Source: Symbiodinium natans | Lineage: Eukaryota > Sar > Dinophyceae > Suessiales > Symbiodiniaceae | Assembly: GCA_905221605.1 (NCBI GenBank) | Contig: CAJNDS010002630.1 | Coordinates: forward strand, 273,704-337,703 | Direction: 5' to 3' | Length of the DNA stretch: 64,000 nt | Shown here: positions 20,275-32,211 of the stretch, piece after piece | How the letters are laid out: every line of letters starts with the position of its first letter | Numbering within the stretch: position 1 is the first letter of the stretch | Program-made: the position numbers and the translations under genes | Notes under the pieces: model-generated | The model's input: the letters and a program-made list of their open reading frames with translations, nothing else | Told to the model about the DNA's origin: nothing | Databases searched by the model: none

Positions 20275-20584
20275 CGGAGAGTGCGCTTTCTGAGGAGGAG
20301 GATGTGGAGCAGTCAGCCGAGCCCTGGAAAGACCCGAAAGAGACAGGCCAATCTCCCGGTTAGGGTTCAGGGTTTAGGGTTTAGGGTTCGCCTCTGGAGA
20401 TCACCCGAATGCTTACACAGGCGTTCACGCAGATGCACGGATTCTTGTCCGCCAGGCAAGCAGCGCGAGACTCCCGAGCAGCCCTTGGCTCAGTCGAGTG
20501 CGAGGTGGATTCCTGCATGCCCCAAAAAGAGAGCTCCACATGAAACCCAGGCCTGGAAACGTCAGGGCCATCAATCCCCAAGAA
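20275..20584 (+). CDS. exon-like segments around a telomere-unit array, unidentified
   Basis: Segment 20275-20358 reads ESALSEEEDVEQSAEPWKD and stops at GTTAGGG. A second segment from about 20390 reads LEITRMLTQAFTQMHGFLSA, then a basic/acidic stretch, and ends at TGA near 20543. Between them lies 20359-20384, made only of telomere-type units. Several frames are open in the second segment, so the joining phase is not certain. Confidence 0.35.
20359..20387 (+). repeat. short telomere-like array
   Basis: Four units (GTTAGGG, TTCAGGG, TTTAGGG, TTTAGGG) between two coding-like segments. Confidence 0.8.
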
Positions 20585-20605
20585 GTTGATTAGGGTTTAG
20601 GGTTT

Positions 20606-20667
20606 CTTCTAAGAAGTTGCATGTTTGCCGGCAGCCTCCAAAGTCCGTTGCTCAAAAGGGTTTAGGG
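20606..20667 (+). repeat. 62-bp dispersed repeat R1, copy 2
   Basis: Same 62 bp as 8511-8572 with about four substitutions, again continuing into telomere-like units. Confidence 0.85.
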
Positions 20668-20847
20668 CTTAGGGTTTAGGATGTGTCAGCGCTATGGGCA
20701 AGTTTGACTCAAGCCGTCTAGAATGAGTTAGAACGGATGCAGCGACACCTTTCAGCTCGTGCAGCTACCCCGACAGCTCGGGAATCTTGCAGAGATGTGT
20801 GCAGTCGATGTGAGAAAAAAAACGCATGGTGGGTTCTCTACATGATC

Positions 20848-20914
20848 GTCCCTTTTTGGGTACCCTAAATGAAAAAGGGGCCCACCTTATCACAAGGACC
20901 CCCAAAAAAGGGAC
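20848..20914. mobile_element. foldback element, family D-like
   Basis: Ends GTCCCTTTTTGGGTACC and the near complement GGACCCCCAAAAAAGGGAC form an imperfect hairpin. A more G-rich foldback follows at 20984-21090 (AAAAAGGGGGGGCG/CGCCCTTTTTTT). Confidence 0.4.
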
Positions 20915-21092
20915 CAGATGTTAGAGAACTCACCGACATGGAGAGAGCCAGGACTGTGATGCAGCTCCCGAAGAAGGAATATGGGGGGCTTGCGTTTAAA
21001 AAGGGGGGGCGCCCTTTTTTTGGGGGGGTCCGTTTTTTTGGGGATTCTATTCTATTTGGGGTAGCAAAGGGGTACCTCCCCTATTTTGGGAA

Positions 21093-21659
21093 GTGCTCAT
21101 GTGGGAAGATGTGGTGAACGCTTGGACGACTGTGGTCATAGCTCTGCCGTGCGTTGGGGCGGAATTAGGAGGATCGCATTTGCATGGCCATCATGGCCAC
21201 ACTGGGCGTCATTCTTGGCCGCCTTGGCTTTCCAGCCCACTTGAGTGTGAAAAGCTCCGGTGGTCCGTGAGTTGCGCTGACCTACGCCTACCGTTCCAGC
21301 AGGCCTTGAGCCTGTCATTGTGTGACAAATTGTGTGGTGCAGTCCACTTCTTCACAGGTTTTCGAAATCACGCATTCTGTCTCAGCAACAACCGAGGTGA
21401 AGAGCATCAAAATGTGGCCATGTGCCTACAGACTACAGATTAGCCCAAGGAACCCACTAGCAGCGTGACGAAGTAGTCCCGATCAAAACTTGGGGGGCTT
21501 TCCACGAATGTTCTGACAAGGAAGGGCCCTGACATTCACCGAAGGCCGTCGATGTTGCATGGCGCCTGCGCAGTACACAGCCCACAGTACAACAAAACCA
21601 TGGGCAGTGATTCCTCATAGACAACGTGGCGGGCGGAAAAGTCTTTTTCCCAAAACAAC
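21093..21659. other. no supportable gene
   Basis: A + frame of 116 codons (21093-21443) is open but has no recognisable domain. Confidence 0.25.
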
Positions 21660-21765
21660 GGGTATAATAGCATAATAGTATAATAGTATAATAGTATAAT
21701 AGTATAATAGTGTAATAGTATAATAGTATAATTGTAAAATGGTATAATTTTATACTTGTATAAGT
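21660..21765 (+). repeat. 8-bp tandem repeat TATAATAG
   Basis: About ten TATAATAG-type units, degenerating on the right. A related 8-bp repeat is at 57581-57745. Confidence 0.9.
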
Positions 21766-21795
21766 TTTACGAACAACAATGGAGACTCGGATGGC

Positions 21796-23213
21796 ATGCC
21801 AAGGCGACGGCAGCGCTTGCAGCGGGCAGAGCAGCTCCGAGCCCAAGACAAGGCAGGAATGGGGTTTAGGGTTTAGGGTTTAGGGTTTAGGGCCTAGGGT
21901 TTAGGGTTTCTTCCTCCGTGGCGGGGGCCAGCGGAGACGCCGAAAAAGGATACAGCTCCGGCGCCAGGAGCACGAGGAGCACGAGCAGCGAAGCCGTGAA
22001 CTCCTCCGCAAACACAAGATGCTGCTGCATGAGTCGGACTCTGAGACACATGGGTTTTGTTGCGGCATCAGATGCACGCAGCTTACTGTTGCCAGAAACG
22101 TGCTGGAGTCACCGTTTATCATCGGTCGGGTTGCAAGCGCCATGCAAGCGTGCACGTTTTGTCTCAGGCCAACCGCAACGCACTATACGGCCGACAGCTC
22201 GGTCAGGTCTTTCCTTGCACAGCATGAGTGCAACATAGAGCAAGCAACCACTATCTTGAGATATCTTGAGATATCCTAAGTCCTGAGGCCTGAGTTGTGA
22301 GTCCCTCCTCGTCTTGAGCCTGAGGTCCTCGGCCTGTCGAAAAATGCCACCTCGGAAGACATCGATCGGGCCTACAAGGCCACTGGTACAGCAATGGAAT
22401 ATTGTGGGGTTCGAGGTGGTGCAAAACTACAAGACGGTCGAGGCTTCTGCGCTTGAGGGGCTGAGGGCCGTGCTAGATTGCGAGATGGAGTGCAGGGCAC
22501 ACATGCTGTCAGTAGCCCCAAGCCTGTTCAGCCCAATGTTTCCAGTTTGGTGTGCCAAGGCACTGTGCAGCCGGTACCATCCAGACAAGGCCGGTTCTGA
22601 GACGTTGGAAGAACACGGGTCCCGACAAAGAACGCTGGAAATGATGGCTCATGATTGCTTCATCGGTTCATTCGGTTCATATGAGTGCCATAACTTATAA
22701 AAACGCTCCCGACTTGAATAGCTGGGTCGCATCACTAGCATGACAATCATGGCCAGAGGAATGTAGCGGAAAGGGTCATTTTCTGGAGACGGTGGCTAAC
22801 ACACAAGCCCCGGAAAGCCACGTTGGCCCTGCAAGTCATGAAAGGGCATGAAGTGCCCCTTTCCGTGTCCCCTTGGACTGCAGCCTGCAGCCACACAGGC
22901 GGCGCAGGCAGATCGGGCCACGCGCACCGCCCTGGAGCGATCCATGGTGGCCTGGCTTTGCCTGGAGAGTGCAAAAAACTATGGCTTTTCGAGGTCCGGA
23001 AGTTCAGGTAAGCCTGGCCTGCAAAGTTCAGTCGCAGACGCACCGACCCTCCTATCCAGTGACACGAGCGATGGCCAAGACGAAGTTGTCTTAGTAGCGG
23101 TAGCATCGGTAGCAAATAGCCGGAAGAGCCCGCAAAGGGGCCTTGGCTGCTAACGTTGCCGAGGCGCAACTCAACGAAGCCTTTGCTGTGCTTTCAAATC
23201 CGAAGCATCGCTG
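21796..23213 (+). CDS. second J-domain (DnaJ-like) protein, multi-exon
   Basis: Three segments rebuild a J domain. Exon about 22295-22378 gives EVLGLSKNATSEDIDRAYK (helices I-II). Exon 22560-22580 or beyond gives ALCSRYHPDK with the HPD loop. Exon 23138-23213 gives ANVAEAQLNEAFAVLSNPKH (helices III-IV). The intron 22379-22559 (181 nt) is GC-AG with AAG|GC at both junctions, and phases agree. Upstream, ATG 21796 starts RRRQRLQRAEQLRAQDKAG, then a telomere-like array, then a very basic segment (about 21930-22010, RRKRIQLRRQEHEEHEQR) leading to a possible helical module (SSVRSFLAQHECNIEQATTI) that resembles a UBA-type helix. Linking these 5' pieces to the J domain is inference. J-domain proteins recruit Hsp70 to clients. 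Confidence 0.62.
21863..21910 (+). repeat. telomere-like array within the J-domain gene
   Basis: About six units, one variant (GCCTAGGG), lying between two coding-like segments. Confidence 0.85.
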
Positions 23214-23856
23214 GGTGCCAAGTCGATGCTGATTGTCGTTCAGGGATGCCTTCTGCCATCTCCTGCATGTGCTTTGCCGGCATGCTTCTACTTGGAAGCT
23301 TGTTTGTTCTGAGCTAGCATGGCATGGTTGACGAGTCTACTCTTTCTACGCTGCCAGTGGCACCGCCCCCAAGCTGAAAGCTCGGTGAGTCAACTCGGGT
23401 AGATGTCGAAATGGAGCATCATGTTTAAACATGCTTCGGAAATTGTTTGCAGCTGGGTATGTTTTCTTGGAGGGCAGAAACGAGGCAGAGGCCAGAGGAG
23501 CGGGCCCGGGGAGGGGGGACGGGGGTGCTTGGCTTTGAGGCTTGTAGCTTTTTGGGCTTCGGGACTTTTGTTTTGGTTCTCAGAGTGGGCCCAAATCGCG
23601 CCAAGTCTCGCGTAGCTACGCGCGGCGAAAACGTCGCGGGCATCCGTTCCAAGGGAATTTGCAGTTGTGAAGTGCAGCACCGTCGCCGCTTTTGACCCTC
23701 CGAGTTTCGCGGAGTGCTCTTGGGGGCATCTTGGAATGGTCTTGATTTTCGCTTGGGCTCTCTTGAAGTGGTCTTGCACTGTCTGGAGTTTACGCCAGCA
23801 TCAACGACTAGGAACACCTCTTATACATTGGTAGCGCAGCTCTATTCTCGCAACGT
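23214..23856. other. no supportable gene
   Basis: Overlapping frames on both strands at 23390-23820 lack domains. Confidence 0.3.
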
Positions 23857-24681
23857 TTGAATGGAAAGTTTGTCCCCAACCCCTCAGCAAACCATGGACA
23901 TCCATGGACCAGAATGAGAACTGGTTGGTTTTGCCGAGTTGTTGATAGCACCTGCCACTGCTTGAAAATCTCAACTGGGCATCTTTCGAAACAATCGCAA
24001 CCTGTACGGAGCGCCACTCTGTCGGCATCGCTTCCCCCAGCCCAGCCCATCGACAACCTCTCCATCGACCCTCCCCGTTGTTGTCCTTTCTCCACATCAC
24101 CTGACCGTACCCGCCCCGCCCGTTGGCCACCTGTCTATCCCACTCTGCACTGTCAGCTCCGTAGAAGCACGTGTCGAGCTGATGCTGCTCACCTCCCAGT
24201 TCTCCCCCACCCCATGCACCCGATCTCACTCACCTCCCCGCTGCCAACGCCCGATTTTGCTCAGCCCCGCCCATGGACCAGGTGGGCATGCGATCTCACC
24301 TCCCGGCTGCGTTTCATCTTCCTCCCCCGCCCGACCGGATGTCGTGTGCCAATGTGGCGCAGGTCGAACCTAAACACGAACGCAAATTCTCCTAGAGCAA
24401 GTTTAGACCTCAAGCCGCTCACAAGCTTTAAGACTGGGACAACTGAGACAACATCCCGTGTGCCAGAGGCTGGAACTACGACCGATCGCTGCCATCCATG
24501 GAGGAGAAGGTTGCGCTTGGAGAGATTTCTGGGTACAGAGCCACTAGCGGGAATCACTTCACCTGGTGCGCAGCTACGACTTCCTGTTCAGTGTGTAGAG
24601 TTGCCCGCGTGTCGCCCACGCATCCCCATGCAGGTCGAGGCGGATCACCTCCACTCAGCCTCACCCCTAGCCACGTGAAAG
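23857..24681 (+). CDS. long C-rich open frame, probably not coding
   Basis: A 273-codon frame spans a strongly C-rich stretch, which reduces stop codons by composition alone. Residue content is dominated by P, S, R and T and no domain is seen. The minus strand is also open. I list it so that the stretch is described; a real gene is unlikely. Confidence 0.15.
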
Positions 24682-26179
24682 AGGGCAGAGATGGACTTGG
24701 TTTTGTCGGATCCTGCCGTGGGCCCTTGGACAGCGGTGGCTCCCCAAATTCTGCGCGATCTTTTTCGCCAGCTTGACCATAAACAAGTAGTGAATAGGTC
24801 GACCTGCCAACGTCCCATAGTTCTCTGGCGCAGAAGGCGGTCATTCACCCTGGCCGAGAGCTTCCCGTCATGGCCTCGATGAGTCAGAACTGAGATCACT
24901 TGGAGAGCTGCGGTGCCAGAAGGGATGTGCATGGATTGGCAGGATTGGTCATCAGACCATTACCTGCTTAACGTACTTGAGCTTCGTAGAGATGATGCCA
25001 TATGATGCCAACCCCTCGCCGGGAAATCATGAACAGCGTTCCACGTGCGTGAACTTGGGGTTCTGCGCAGAGCCGGAAGATTCTGGGCTCGCATCCCGCC
25101 GGCGTGAAAGCGAAGGTTACATGGCGTAGGCTGGTGGAGGCTGGCATGGTTTGAGGCATCGTGAGGCCAGAACTACTTGTAGTTTGGATTCGTCTTACAA
25201 AGCGCTGTTGCAACCAAAGGATGACGGCGATGCAGATTTCGACTTCTCTGGTGATGGCAGGTGGGAAGACAGCTGCTGGGCATCCCGTGTATGTCTGATG
25301 GTCATTGTGGTACGGGCAAGCTTGCGATTGTTTACTGTATGCAGGGCTGGAACCCTGCACTGTCCAAATCACGACAGCGTAGAGGGGCTTCATGTCTATC
25401 TGAGTTGGCAGTGACCTCGACCTCCTCCAAACTTAGACTCTTCTTCCCATCTTATTTCACTCCTGACTCCCGTTTTCTCATCATTGTTCTTGTTTCTGCG
25501 ACTGTGCTTGCGCCTTTGTTCATGATGGCCCCGTCTGCTGGCCTGGCTCTTGACTCTTGACGCACCCAGCTCGAGCAGAGTCACTTTCTGCGCAGGCCAT
25601 TCCGCCGTTGCCGCGGCAAGGCCGCACGGGTTGCCAAAATCTGCGGCAGCCGGGACAAGGCCAGGATGACAATTCTCCTGCGTTTCGGCGAACGCTCAGC
25701 AGGTTGTCATGTCCATGCCAAGGGTCTGCCCAAGCGGACGTGTGCAAGCGTGTTCTAGGTGCGCATGGCGCTGCACCAACTCGCCAGGGCCTTGTTGTGG
25801 CTCGTTGTTTCCTTCGTTGCAAGTGAGCTTGTAAGGTGTAGGCAGCGCCGTGCGCAGTTCGGTGCAATCGAGCTATCAAGTGACCTTTCTTTGAATCGGC
25901 CTGGGGATCCAATGAGAAGGTGGGCAAGTTGCCCATGGAGCTTGCCGACTGCAGTGGGGCCGGGCTCCTTACGCTTGGGGGCTTGGAGCTCCACGGTGCC
26001 ATGCGCTGAGACCTCGAATGGCCAAGCGCGTGCAGGTTGTCCGACATGTGGGGCCCATGACCCCTTTCGGTGGGCTGGGTGAGCTTGCTGCTCAGTCGGT
26101 AGAAGCAGCATCTGAGTTCAACATATAGCACTGATGTGCGATCTGAGAATGTAGGCAGCTCATGTTGCGAGTTGTGCGC
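24682..26179. other. no supportable gene
   Basis: Exon-like + segments occur at 24691-24800 (MDLVLSDPAVGPWTAVAPQI) and 25261-25360 (GIPCMSDGHCGTGKLAIVY), but nothing assembles into a gene. Confidence 0.25.
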
Positions 26180-26206
26180 GTGTGTGTGTGTGTGTGTGTG
26201 TGTGTA
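26180..26206 (+). repeat. (GT)n microsatellite
   Basis: Thirteen GT units. Other (GT)n tracts are at 37525-37542, 41529-41549 and 44827-44846. Confidence 0.95.
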
Positions 26207-26649
26207 CATATATGAGAACGCAGCCTGGAATGTTGCTGGTACCTGCTTCAGACAGCACTGTCCACAAATTGCTTGCGGTGACCTGCCAGATACTGCCTGT
26301 GCATATTTTCAACCAGACTCCGAGGACGACACGGCTGTTGTGTCTGCCTGCCCACCGTTCGTTCAAACTTTGAGGTGCGGCCACTCGAACTGCTTGGCTC
26401 ACCGCCTTCGAAATCCGGAGGCCTGAAATATTCAAAGAGCAGGGCAGTGGACACAGAATGCCATGCACTGGGCAGGTTCGTGCCGGCTTCCGCGACTTTG
26501 TGGTCAAACCCCCGGAAGAGTCACACTTGCTAGAGTCTGCTAGATGCTGTGGCCCTCTCATCCTCTCCACCGTTCCTTCAAGCCTACAGAGGAAGCTCCT
26601 CAGAAAGCCTGAAGCAAAACGAAATTGAGCCGTCACGACTGGGTCGAGG

Positions 26650-27330
26650 TCACCAGCGTGAGAGATGCAGCACGGGCCTCAAACCAGGTTGACCTCTGCC
26701 GATGGTTACGATGTCCCAAAAAAAAAAGCTGAGCTTAGCACATGCGAAACCTCAAGAAGTGTGCGGTGGCAAGGTCCGGACCAACACTCAGTGGTGGGGT
26801 CCAGAAGGACGGATGGATGGATGGGGTTGGCCAGGCATTCAGCATACTCAGCATGAGCACTGGTAACCAACCATCCTGCCAGGCTTGCGCTACACGTCCC
26901 TGGGCTGCGGCGAACTGCTTTTCGACCTGGACCGCATGTCCTGAGTTCCAAACGCAAAACCGTGAAAGGAGCAAAGCCAAGAGAACATACAGAACGAGAG
27001 CGTGGGTTGAGAAATCACTGAATGATGGGTACGCTAGTGTTCTGATGCATAATACATAACTACTATGAGAAATAATGGCATGGTTACTGGGCTACCATAT
27101 CTGTACGATGATTCGCTACATAACCCTGAACACTAAACGTCCCTAAACCCAAGATGCCAAGCGCCTTCAGGAGCTCTTAGAAAGGCTCCGAGAGGAGGCG
27201 TGCGGGCTGGTTTTGGGGCGAAAGATCTTCTGGAGAGACTTAGCTGGAAGAATTCTCTCTAGTGTTCAGCTGGGTCAAGAAGCGACTCCGACCCTTAAGT
27301 GGTCTGAAAATCAGAGAGATAAAGGGCTGT
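26650..27330. other. no supportable gene
   Basis: A + frame at 26742-27059 (105 codons) is open without a domain. A short GGAT repeat lies at 26813-26824. Confidence 0.25.
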
Positions 27331-27405
27331 GGAGGGGGGGGGGGGGCCCTCCCCCCCTTATAGGATTGACAAAATCAATCTTAAGGTGTCCCCCCCCCCC
27401 CTCCT
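27331..27405. mobile_element. foldback with poly-G and poly-C ends
   Basis: GGAGGGGGGGGGGG on the left and CCCCCCCCCCCCTCC on the right pair as a stem, with an inner stem CCTTATAGGATTGA / TCAATCTTAAGG. Confidence 0.55.
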
Positions 27406-28636
27406 TTCAGGGCTGTCAGCCGCGTTTCTAGCTTTCGTGGCCCCGATCTCAAGTTTGAGGGTGGGCGATGTCAGGTGTCTGAGAAGTTGAAGTAGCTTAA
27501 GCCCTGCCATTGCATGTACTGGAGGCAGGTGTGCAGATTGCGCAGATCTGCCTGATTGCCTGCGGCCGAGATGCGGCTTTGTTGGATGAAAGCGGCTTGG
27601 ACCACTTATTAGCGTGTTAGGCAACCAGTGGCGGAGTCCGCTCAGGATAATGGGTATCGGCAGCCTAGCTCGAGCCTGAGACGAGCTACGGCCACGTGCA
27701 CCTCTAAGCTTGGTGAAACAATCAGCTTGTGTGACCCCAAACCCTAAAAAAAACACCATAAACCCTATACCCTAAACGAGCCTCAATCGGAGGCTTGGCA
27801 ACTCGGCGCGCCCTCCGAGAGTTTGCGGACTGGCAGCGCGCCACTGTCCGACTTGCATGTTTGCTACTTTGAGTGTCGCAGCTCGGGGACTGGGCAGGGC
27901 ATCAGCCCGATTAGGCCGCTCTGCGTGTGCATGGCGCAGCAGCCAACAGTACGTATTTTAATCGAAGCTAGGGCGAACCCATCTCGAGCCTGCAGCCGGG
28001 TCGGGTGACCGCGCAGGCGCAGATGAGGCGGGCGCAGCCTTGCGAGATTCTCGTCTTCGGGCACTTGGCCGACTATTCCGAGGCGTGGTTCTCTTTAGCA
28101 CTCCCCAACATGTGAAAAACCTTGAGCTTTGGTTCCAAACAATACGGAGGTATTGGCAGACAAACCCAGACCTTCCAAGAACGGACTGGGGCGAGGGAAC
28201 CGGGTGTGCTGCGTTTTGCTGTGGGAGGGGTGGGGCTTTGTGCCAGGCATCAGCTAAAGGCGGACGTGGCGACCTTAGCTACTTGCCCAAGCCAAGCCGA
28301 TTAGTTGTTTGTTCATAAAAGGCTCTGCCCCGACACCATTCCGATGAGGGTATAGTCCTGGGGCGTGGACAAGGTTTTGGAGCTGCTAGAATTCTGATCT
28401 TCAGAAAAACTGCAGTGGGGTGGGCTGAGGTGCTGCGAACTGCCACGTCTTTGTGCAGTGTGATGCGCGCCTTGGCTTGGATGGTTCCTTGCTCTAGCTG
28501 GTGAACAGGTTCTTCGTCTGCAGAGTGCTTCACATCGATGGCTGCTGAGCACATGTTATCCCACTCCCCGAAGGCACTGGAATGGCAGTGCTGGTGACTG
28601 CAGTCGTCTTGCGAGCCCGGCCCCAGGATTTCTGCT
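27406..28636. other. no supportable gene; scattered CCCTAAA units
   Basis: Degenerate C-strand telomere-like units sit at 27737-27780. Short frames on both strands have no domains. Confidence 0.3.
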
Positions 28637-29190
28637 TTGTTTCGTACACTTCAAGGTAAATACACCGAGGCAAGGCACAAATCAAATAGGATGCTCAGCT
28701 TTAAAACTTTTGAAGCTGCGGAGGCCGCGCCCTTTGCAAGGATGGCCTGCTGGCGCGTCTTGCAGAGAGCCCAGGCACTTACCTCGTTCTACTGGGAGTT
28801 GGTTGAGCATTGTCGAGGTCGGGGGATGGCCTTTCTAGTATGTCGACTGAGCTCTACAACTGTACACCTGCTGACAGATGCCTTGCACGCAGAGCTTCCC
28901 AAGGGTGTCCTGGTGCCGCAGCCTTAGGCACAGACAGTCAGTCAGATCTGAGCCAGTGTGGTCCTAAACCCTAAACCCTAAACCCTAAACCCTAAACCCT
29001 AAACCCTAAACCCCCTACCCCCTACCCCCTAAACCCTAAACCCTAAACCCTAAACCCTAAACCCTAAACCCTAAACCCTAAACCCTAAACCCTAAATCGT
29101 TAAGTTCTTGTGTCCCTCGTTTCCTGCCTCACCCAGGAGCCCATTTCAAGGTGATCTGGAGACACCGCAGGCAGGGCATGGCCGGACATG
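28637..29190 (+). CDS. unidentified exon-like segments around telomere arrays
   Basis: Bases 28690-28927 are open and read MACWRVLQRAQALTSFYWEL and then a leucine-rich stretch. A micro-exon candidate at 29137-29190 has a good acceptor (CCTGCCTCACCCAG) and ends exactly at GTTTAGGG. Its neighbouring intervals would be introns filled by telomere-like arrays (28962-29097 and from 29191). No family is recognised. Confidence 0.3.
28962..29097 (-). repeat. interstitial telomere-like array (CCCTAAA)n
   Basis: About 18 units, perfect except for a central CCCCCTA triplet variant at about 29008-29030. Confidence 0.95.
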
Positions 29191-29286
29191 GTTTAGGGTT
29201 TAGGGTTTAGGGTTTAGGGTTTAGGGTTTAGGGTTTAGGGTTTAGGGTTTAGGGTTTAGGGTTTAGGGTTTAGGGTTTAGGGTTTA
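29191..29286 (+). repeat. interstitial telomere-like array (TTTAGGG)n
   Basis: About 13.5 perfect units, in opposite orientation to 28962-29097 and 93 bp away. Confidence 0.95.
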
Positions 29287-30610
29287 TGTGCACCCTTGCT
29301 GAATCGAAGTTGCCGAAGCTGCAAGACTCAACAGTATTTTCTGGTCGGCACATGGCGCCACTACCCAAAACCGAGAAGCACCTCCATCATCTGAAGCGTT
29401 CTTGCCAGTATCATCGCCTAGAGGCTGAAGACCCAAGCCCCACATTCAGTTCCGATTCCATAGAAGCGTGTGCCCTTTTGACCTTAGCAATGATAACTGA
29501 TAACTTGACAACTGCTTGCAGGAGATGGAGGTCTTTGATGGTTTGGAAGGTGTCCGAGCTAGCTTGAACCCGAGTCTTCCGCCTGAGTCACTTTGTGTCG
29601 CTCGTGTGCGCAAGTTGGGGGGCACCAAGACACTGACATTCCTTTACACTGCTGCGGTGAATCTTGCATACCCACGCGGGTATAGAGTAGAAGCTGCGTT
29701 CTAGCTTGTGGAGCAGCGCTGCATCCTTCCGTGCAAGGGAAACTCGAGAGCTTGAGCTGGAGGAGAAAACGCCACATCCACACACTTGGACTTTTCGATC
29801 CTCCCTCTAGGCTAGGAGGGGACGTCCAGCCATCACCAAAACCCTACGCACTACTCCACGCAGTTCCTGCACTGAAGCAACAAAGGTGACCAGTCCCGCG
29901 TGATCAGCATCGCGTGCGCAGGCGGACTGCATGTGGCACCCTTCTCAGGAATGCTGAGGAACTAAGTAGGTTTGTCAAGACAGCTTGAATCCAGTTTTGG
30001 ACTGAGGGCGAGCCTTTCTTCTCGGCTGCGCCGGCCCCAAGCGGACTGGAGACCTTTAACATTCCTTGTCATCCGCTCACAAAAGGCTTCGTGTTGGCAC
30101 GTCTCACGTCCTCTGCAATGTACAAAAAGTAGAAGGGCGAGGCAGCAACGCGGCATAGGCAGCAGACTTAGATGAAATGGCCAACACATCAAGTCTTGAA
30201 CTAGTATGCGCCTCACCTGGCCAGCGCTGCAAAAACAAGACATGGAACGAGCGCAAGATACGGGGTTAAAAATTAAGACGTGATTGGGTCGCACGGCGCG
30301 TGCGTCTTGCACCGTGCCATAGGCCGCGATCCAAGATTCAACCAGGTCTTGCTTCGCAGGGTGAAAGGGTTTAGCAGGGGTACGCCTCGGCTGTAAGCCT
30401 TTGGAGATGGCCAGCTGCAGATCAGCGAGATCTGCGTCAGCTCCACATCAGATTGCCGCGCGCACATCAGTGACCGGCTGTCTATAGGTGGCCCACAACC
30501 CTTTGTCTGATTTCGGGTCTTTGCTTCCTGTCGGAAGCATGTAGCCTCCCGCGATAGCCCGCGTCAGCGCAACGTCTCAAGTCAGCCCACGAAGAGATGC
30601 AGGAGGCCGT
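29287..30610. other. no supportable gene
   Basis: Short open frames without domains on both strands, for example + 29516-29704 and minus 29962-30312. Confidence 0.3.
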
Positions 30611-30853
30611 GTGAGAGGTCGCGAGAGAACCTTCATAGGAAACGAAAAGTCAAGTGCGAAGTGTGTTGGCTGCAGCTCAGATGCTTTGTCCAAGAGTACG
30701 TCTCGCACTGAAGGCGTGGACGTTATTCGAGTGGCCGCCGGAATTCTTCAAGACCCCATCACTGCAGCCCAAAGAGCATGCCTTGCGGGCGGCTTAGAGC
30801 TTTCCACACCTCATGCAGCACGCGCCTTGACTTTCTGCAGGCAGTCCTCATAA
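30611..30853 (+). CDS. exon-like frame, unidentified
   Basis: The frame contains GVDVIRVAAGILQDPITAAQ, a helical and protein-like stretch, ending at TAA 30851-30853. No family is recognised. Confidence 0.25.
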   Translation: MRGRERTFIGNEKSSAKCVGCSSDALSKSTSRTEGVDVIRVAAGILQDPITAAQRACLAGGLELSTPHAARALTFCRQSS

Positions 30854-31548
30854 CTCAGGCCGAAGCTTGCAGCTTCTCACACTCTTTGCACATGCCTAGC
30901 AAACCCCGCCATCCTCAGAGCGAGAGAATCCGAGCATCAGGTTTGCACTTTGCTTCAAAGATCTGTGGCTCCAGGCTCAGCCGGCGAGAAGAACTCTCTC
31001 GGGCACGGCTCTTGGCCAAGGCCCGGCACCCCAAGCTCTTTTCGAGAGTTTCGGTCGAACTGTCCAACCATATCGACCAACATCCATATGCTTAAGATTG
31101 ACACTTGATGTGTATTGCGGCCCAAGATGTGCGAGAATCGCCGAAGATTGCCGCAAGTGTCTGCATGTCCGAGCTCCACTGCCGCTCCTTTTCGATTCTC
31201 ATCGTGATCTGCCCTGAAGCCTAAACCCCCAAACCCTGGCCGCCTGGCCCGGCGCAAAGCGCAACAACAGGAGCAGGGCCTGGCTGTGTGGCGCGTCACC
31301 TACAAGCCGAGAATTGCGGTTCGCCCCTGAGCAAGTCACCGAATGTGAAGCAAGATGTCGGTCTATCAGCTCACAACAGGGGACCCCTAGGGCCGTCGGA
31401 GTCACCTTGTTTCCCAGGTCCGAGCCGCACCCGATCCGCAGGCACGAGCCGCGCTAGAAAGGGGAAGGGCGTGGCTGACGTTCTTTGACGTTTCCGGGCA
31501 ACGCTTGCATGCTTGAACCTGTTGAATCTGATTCCCCTGTCGCTCGAA

Positions 31549-31660
31549 CCAGGCTCCCATCGTGGACCTCTTCTACGCGGGGGACGAGTTGCTTGCGGCC
31601 AAGTTCTTAGTCGACAGAATGCTTCGTGACTGCTGCGACAACCCCTGCGCAGCGTCAACC
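31549..31660 (+). CDS. exon-like segment, unidentified
   Basis: After GAACCAG the frame reads PIVDLFYAGDELLAAKFLVD and continues RMLRD. The composition is convincing for an exon but short. No family is recognised. Confidence 0.28.
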
Positions 31661-31899
31661 GGCCGGTTTCAAGCAAAGCTCTTTGGCCTTGGGGCCGAAA
31701 AAACAGAGAAAAGCATTTGCAAAACATTCGCGGGTTCGCCCCCCCCCCCCGCCCAGACGCCTGGCGACACACGGGGTCCATGGCTTCGGCTCGCAAAGGC
31801 TGGGCCTGCGCGAGACTTGCTTCGAGAAGAACAATGCAACGATGTAACAATGCACTCGTATACAGTAAACATCCACATTAAAAACATCGTGTAATATGA

Positions 31900-32210
31900 C
31901 ATCAATAACTGCTGGTGGAGGAGTGGTAAGGACTGGCCATCGCTGTCAGATGAACTCGCAGGAAGTGAAGCCACAATTGAAGCCCAGGCAATCTAAAGCC
32001 CGAAGTTTAGAGCACAAACAACGCAAGACTTTCGCAGGCCAGCTGGCCAACCCCGACAGATGCACCTGACGAGGTGAGATCGAGTATGGGTGACCCAGGG
32101 TACGAGATAGTACTGTGTAGGGTTGAAGCTTACAAGGTGTTGTTTTTCAGCTCTTCAGCTTTGTGAGGTTTTTGTCGTGCTGCCGGCTGCTTGTTGTCGG
32201 TAGTTGCGTT
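31900..32210. other. no gene seen
   Basis: No domain-bearing frame and no repeat is seen. Confidence 0.3.
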
Positions 32211-32211
32211 G

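Noticed and set aside
23857-24681. 273-codon ORF as a real gene
   Set aside because: C-rich composition suppresses stops, residue content is biased and there is no domain.
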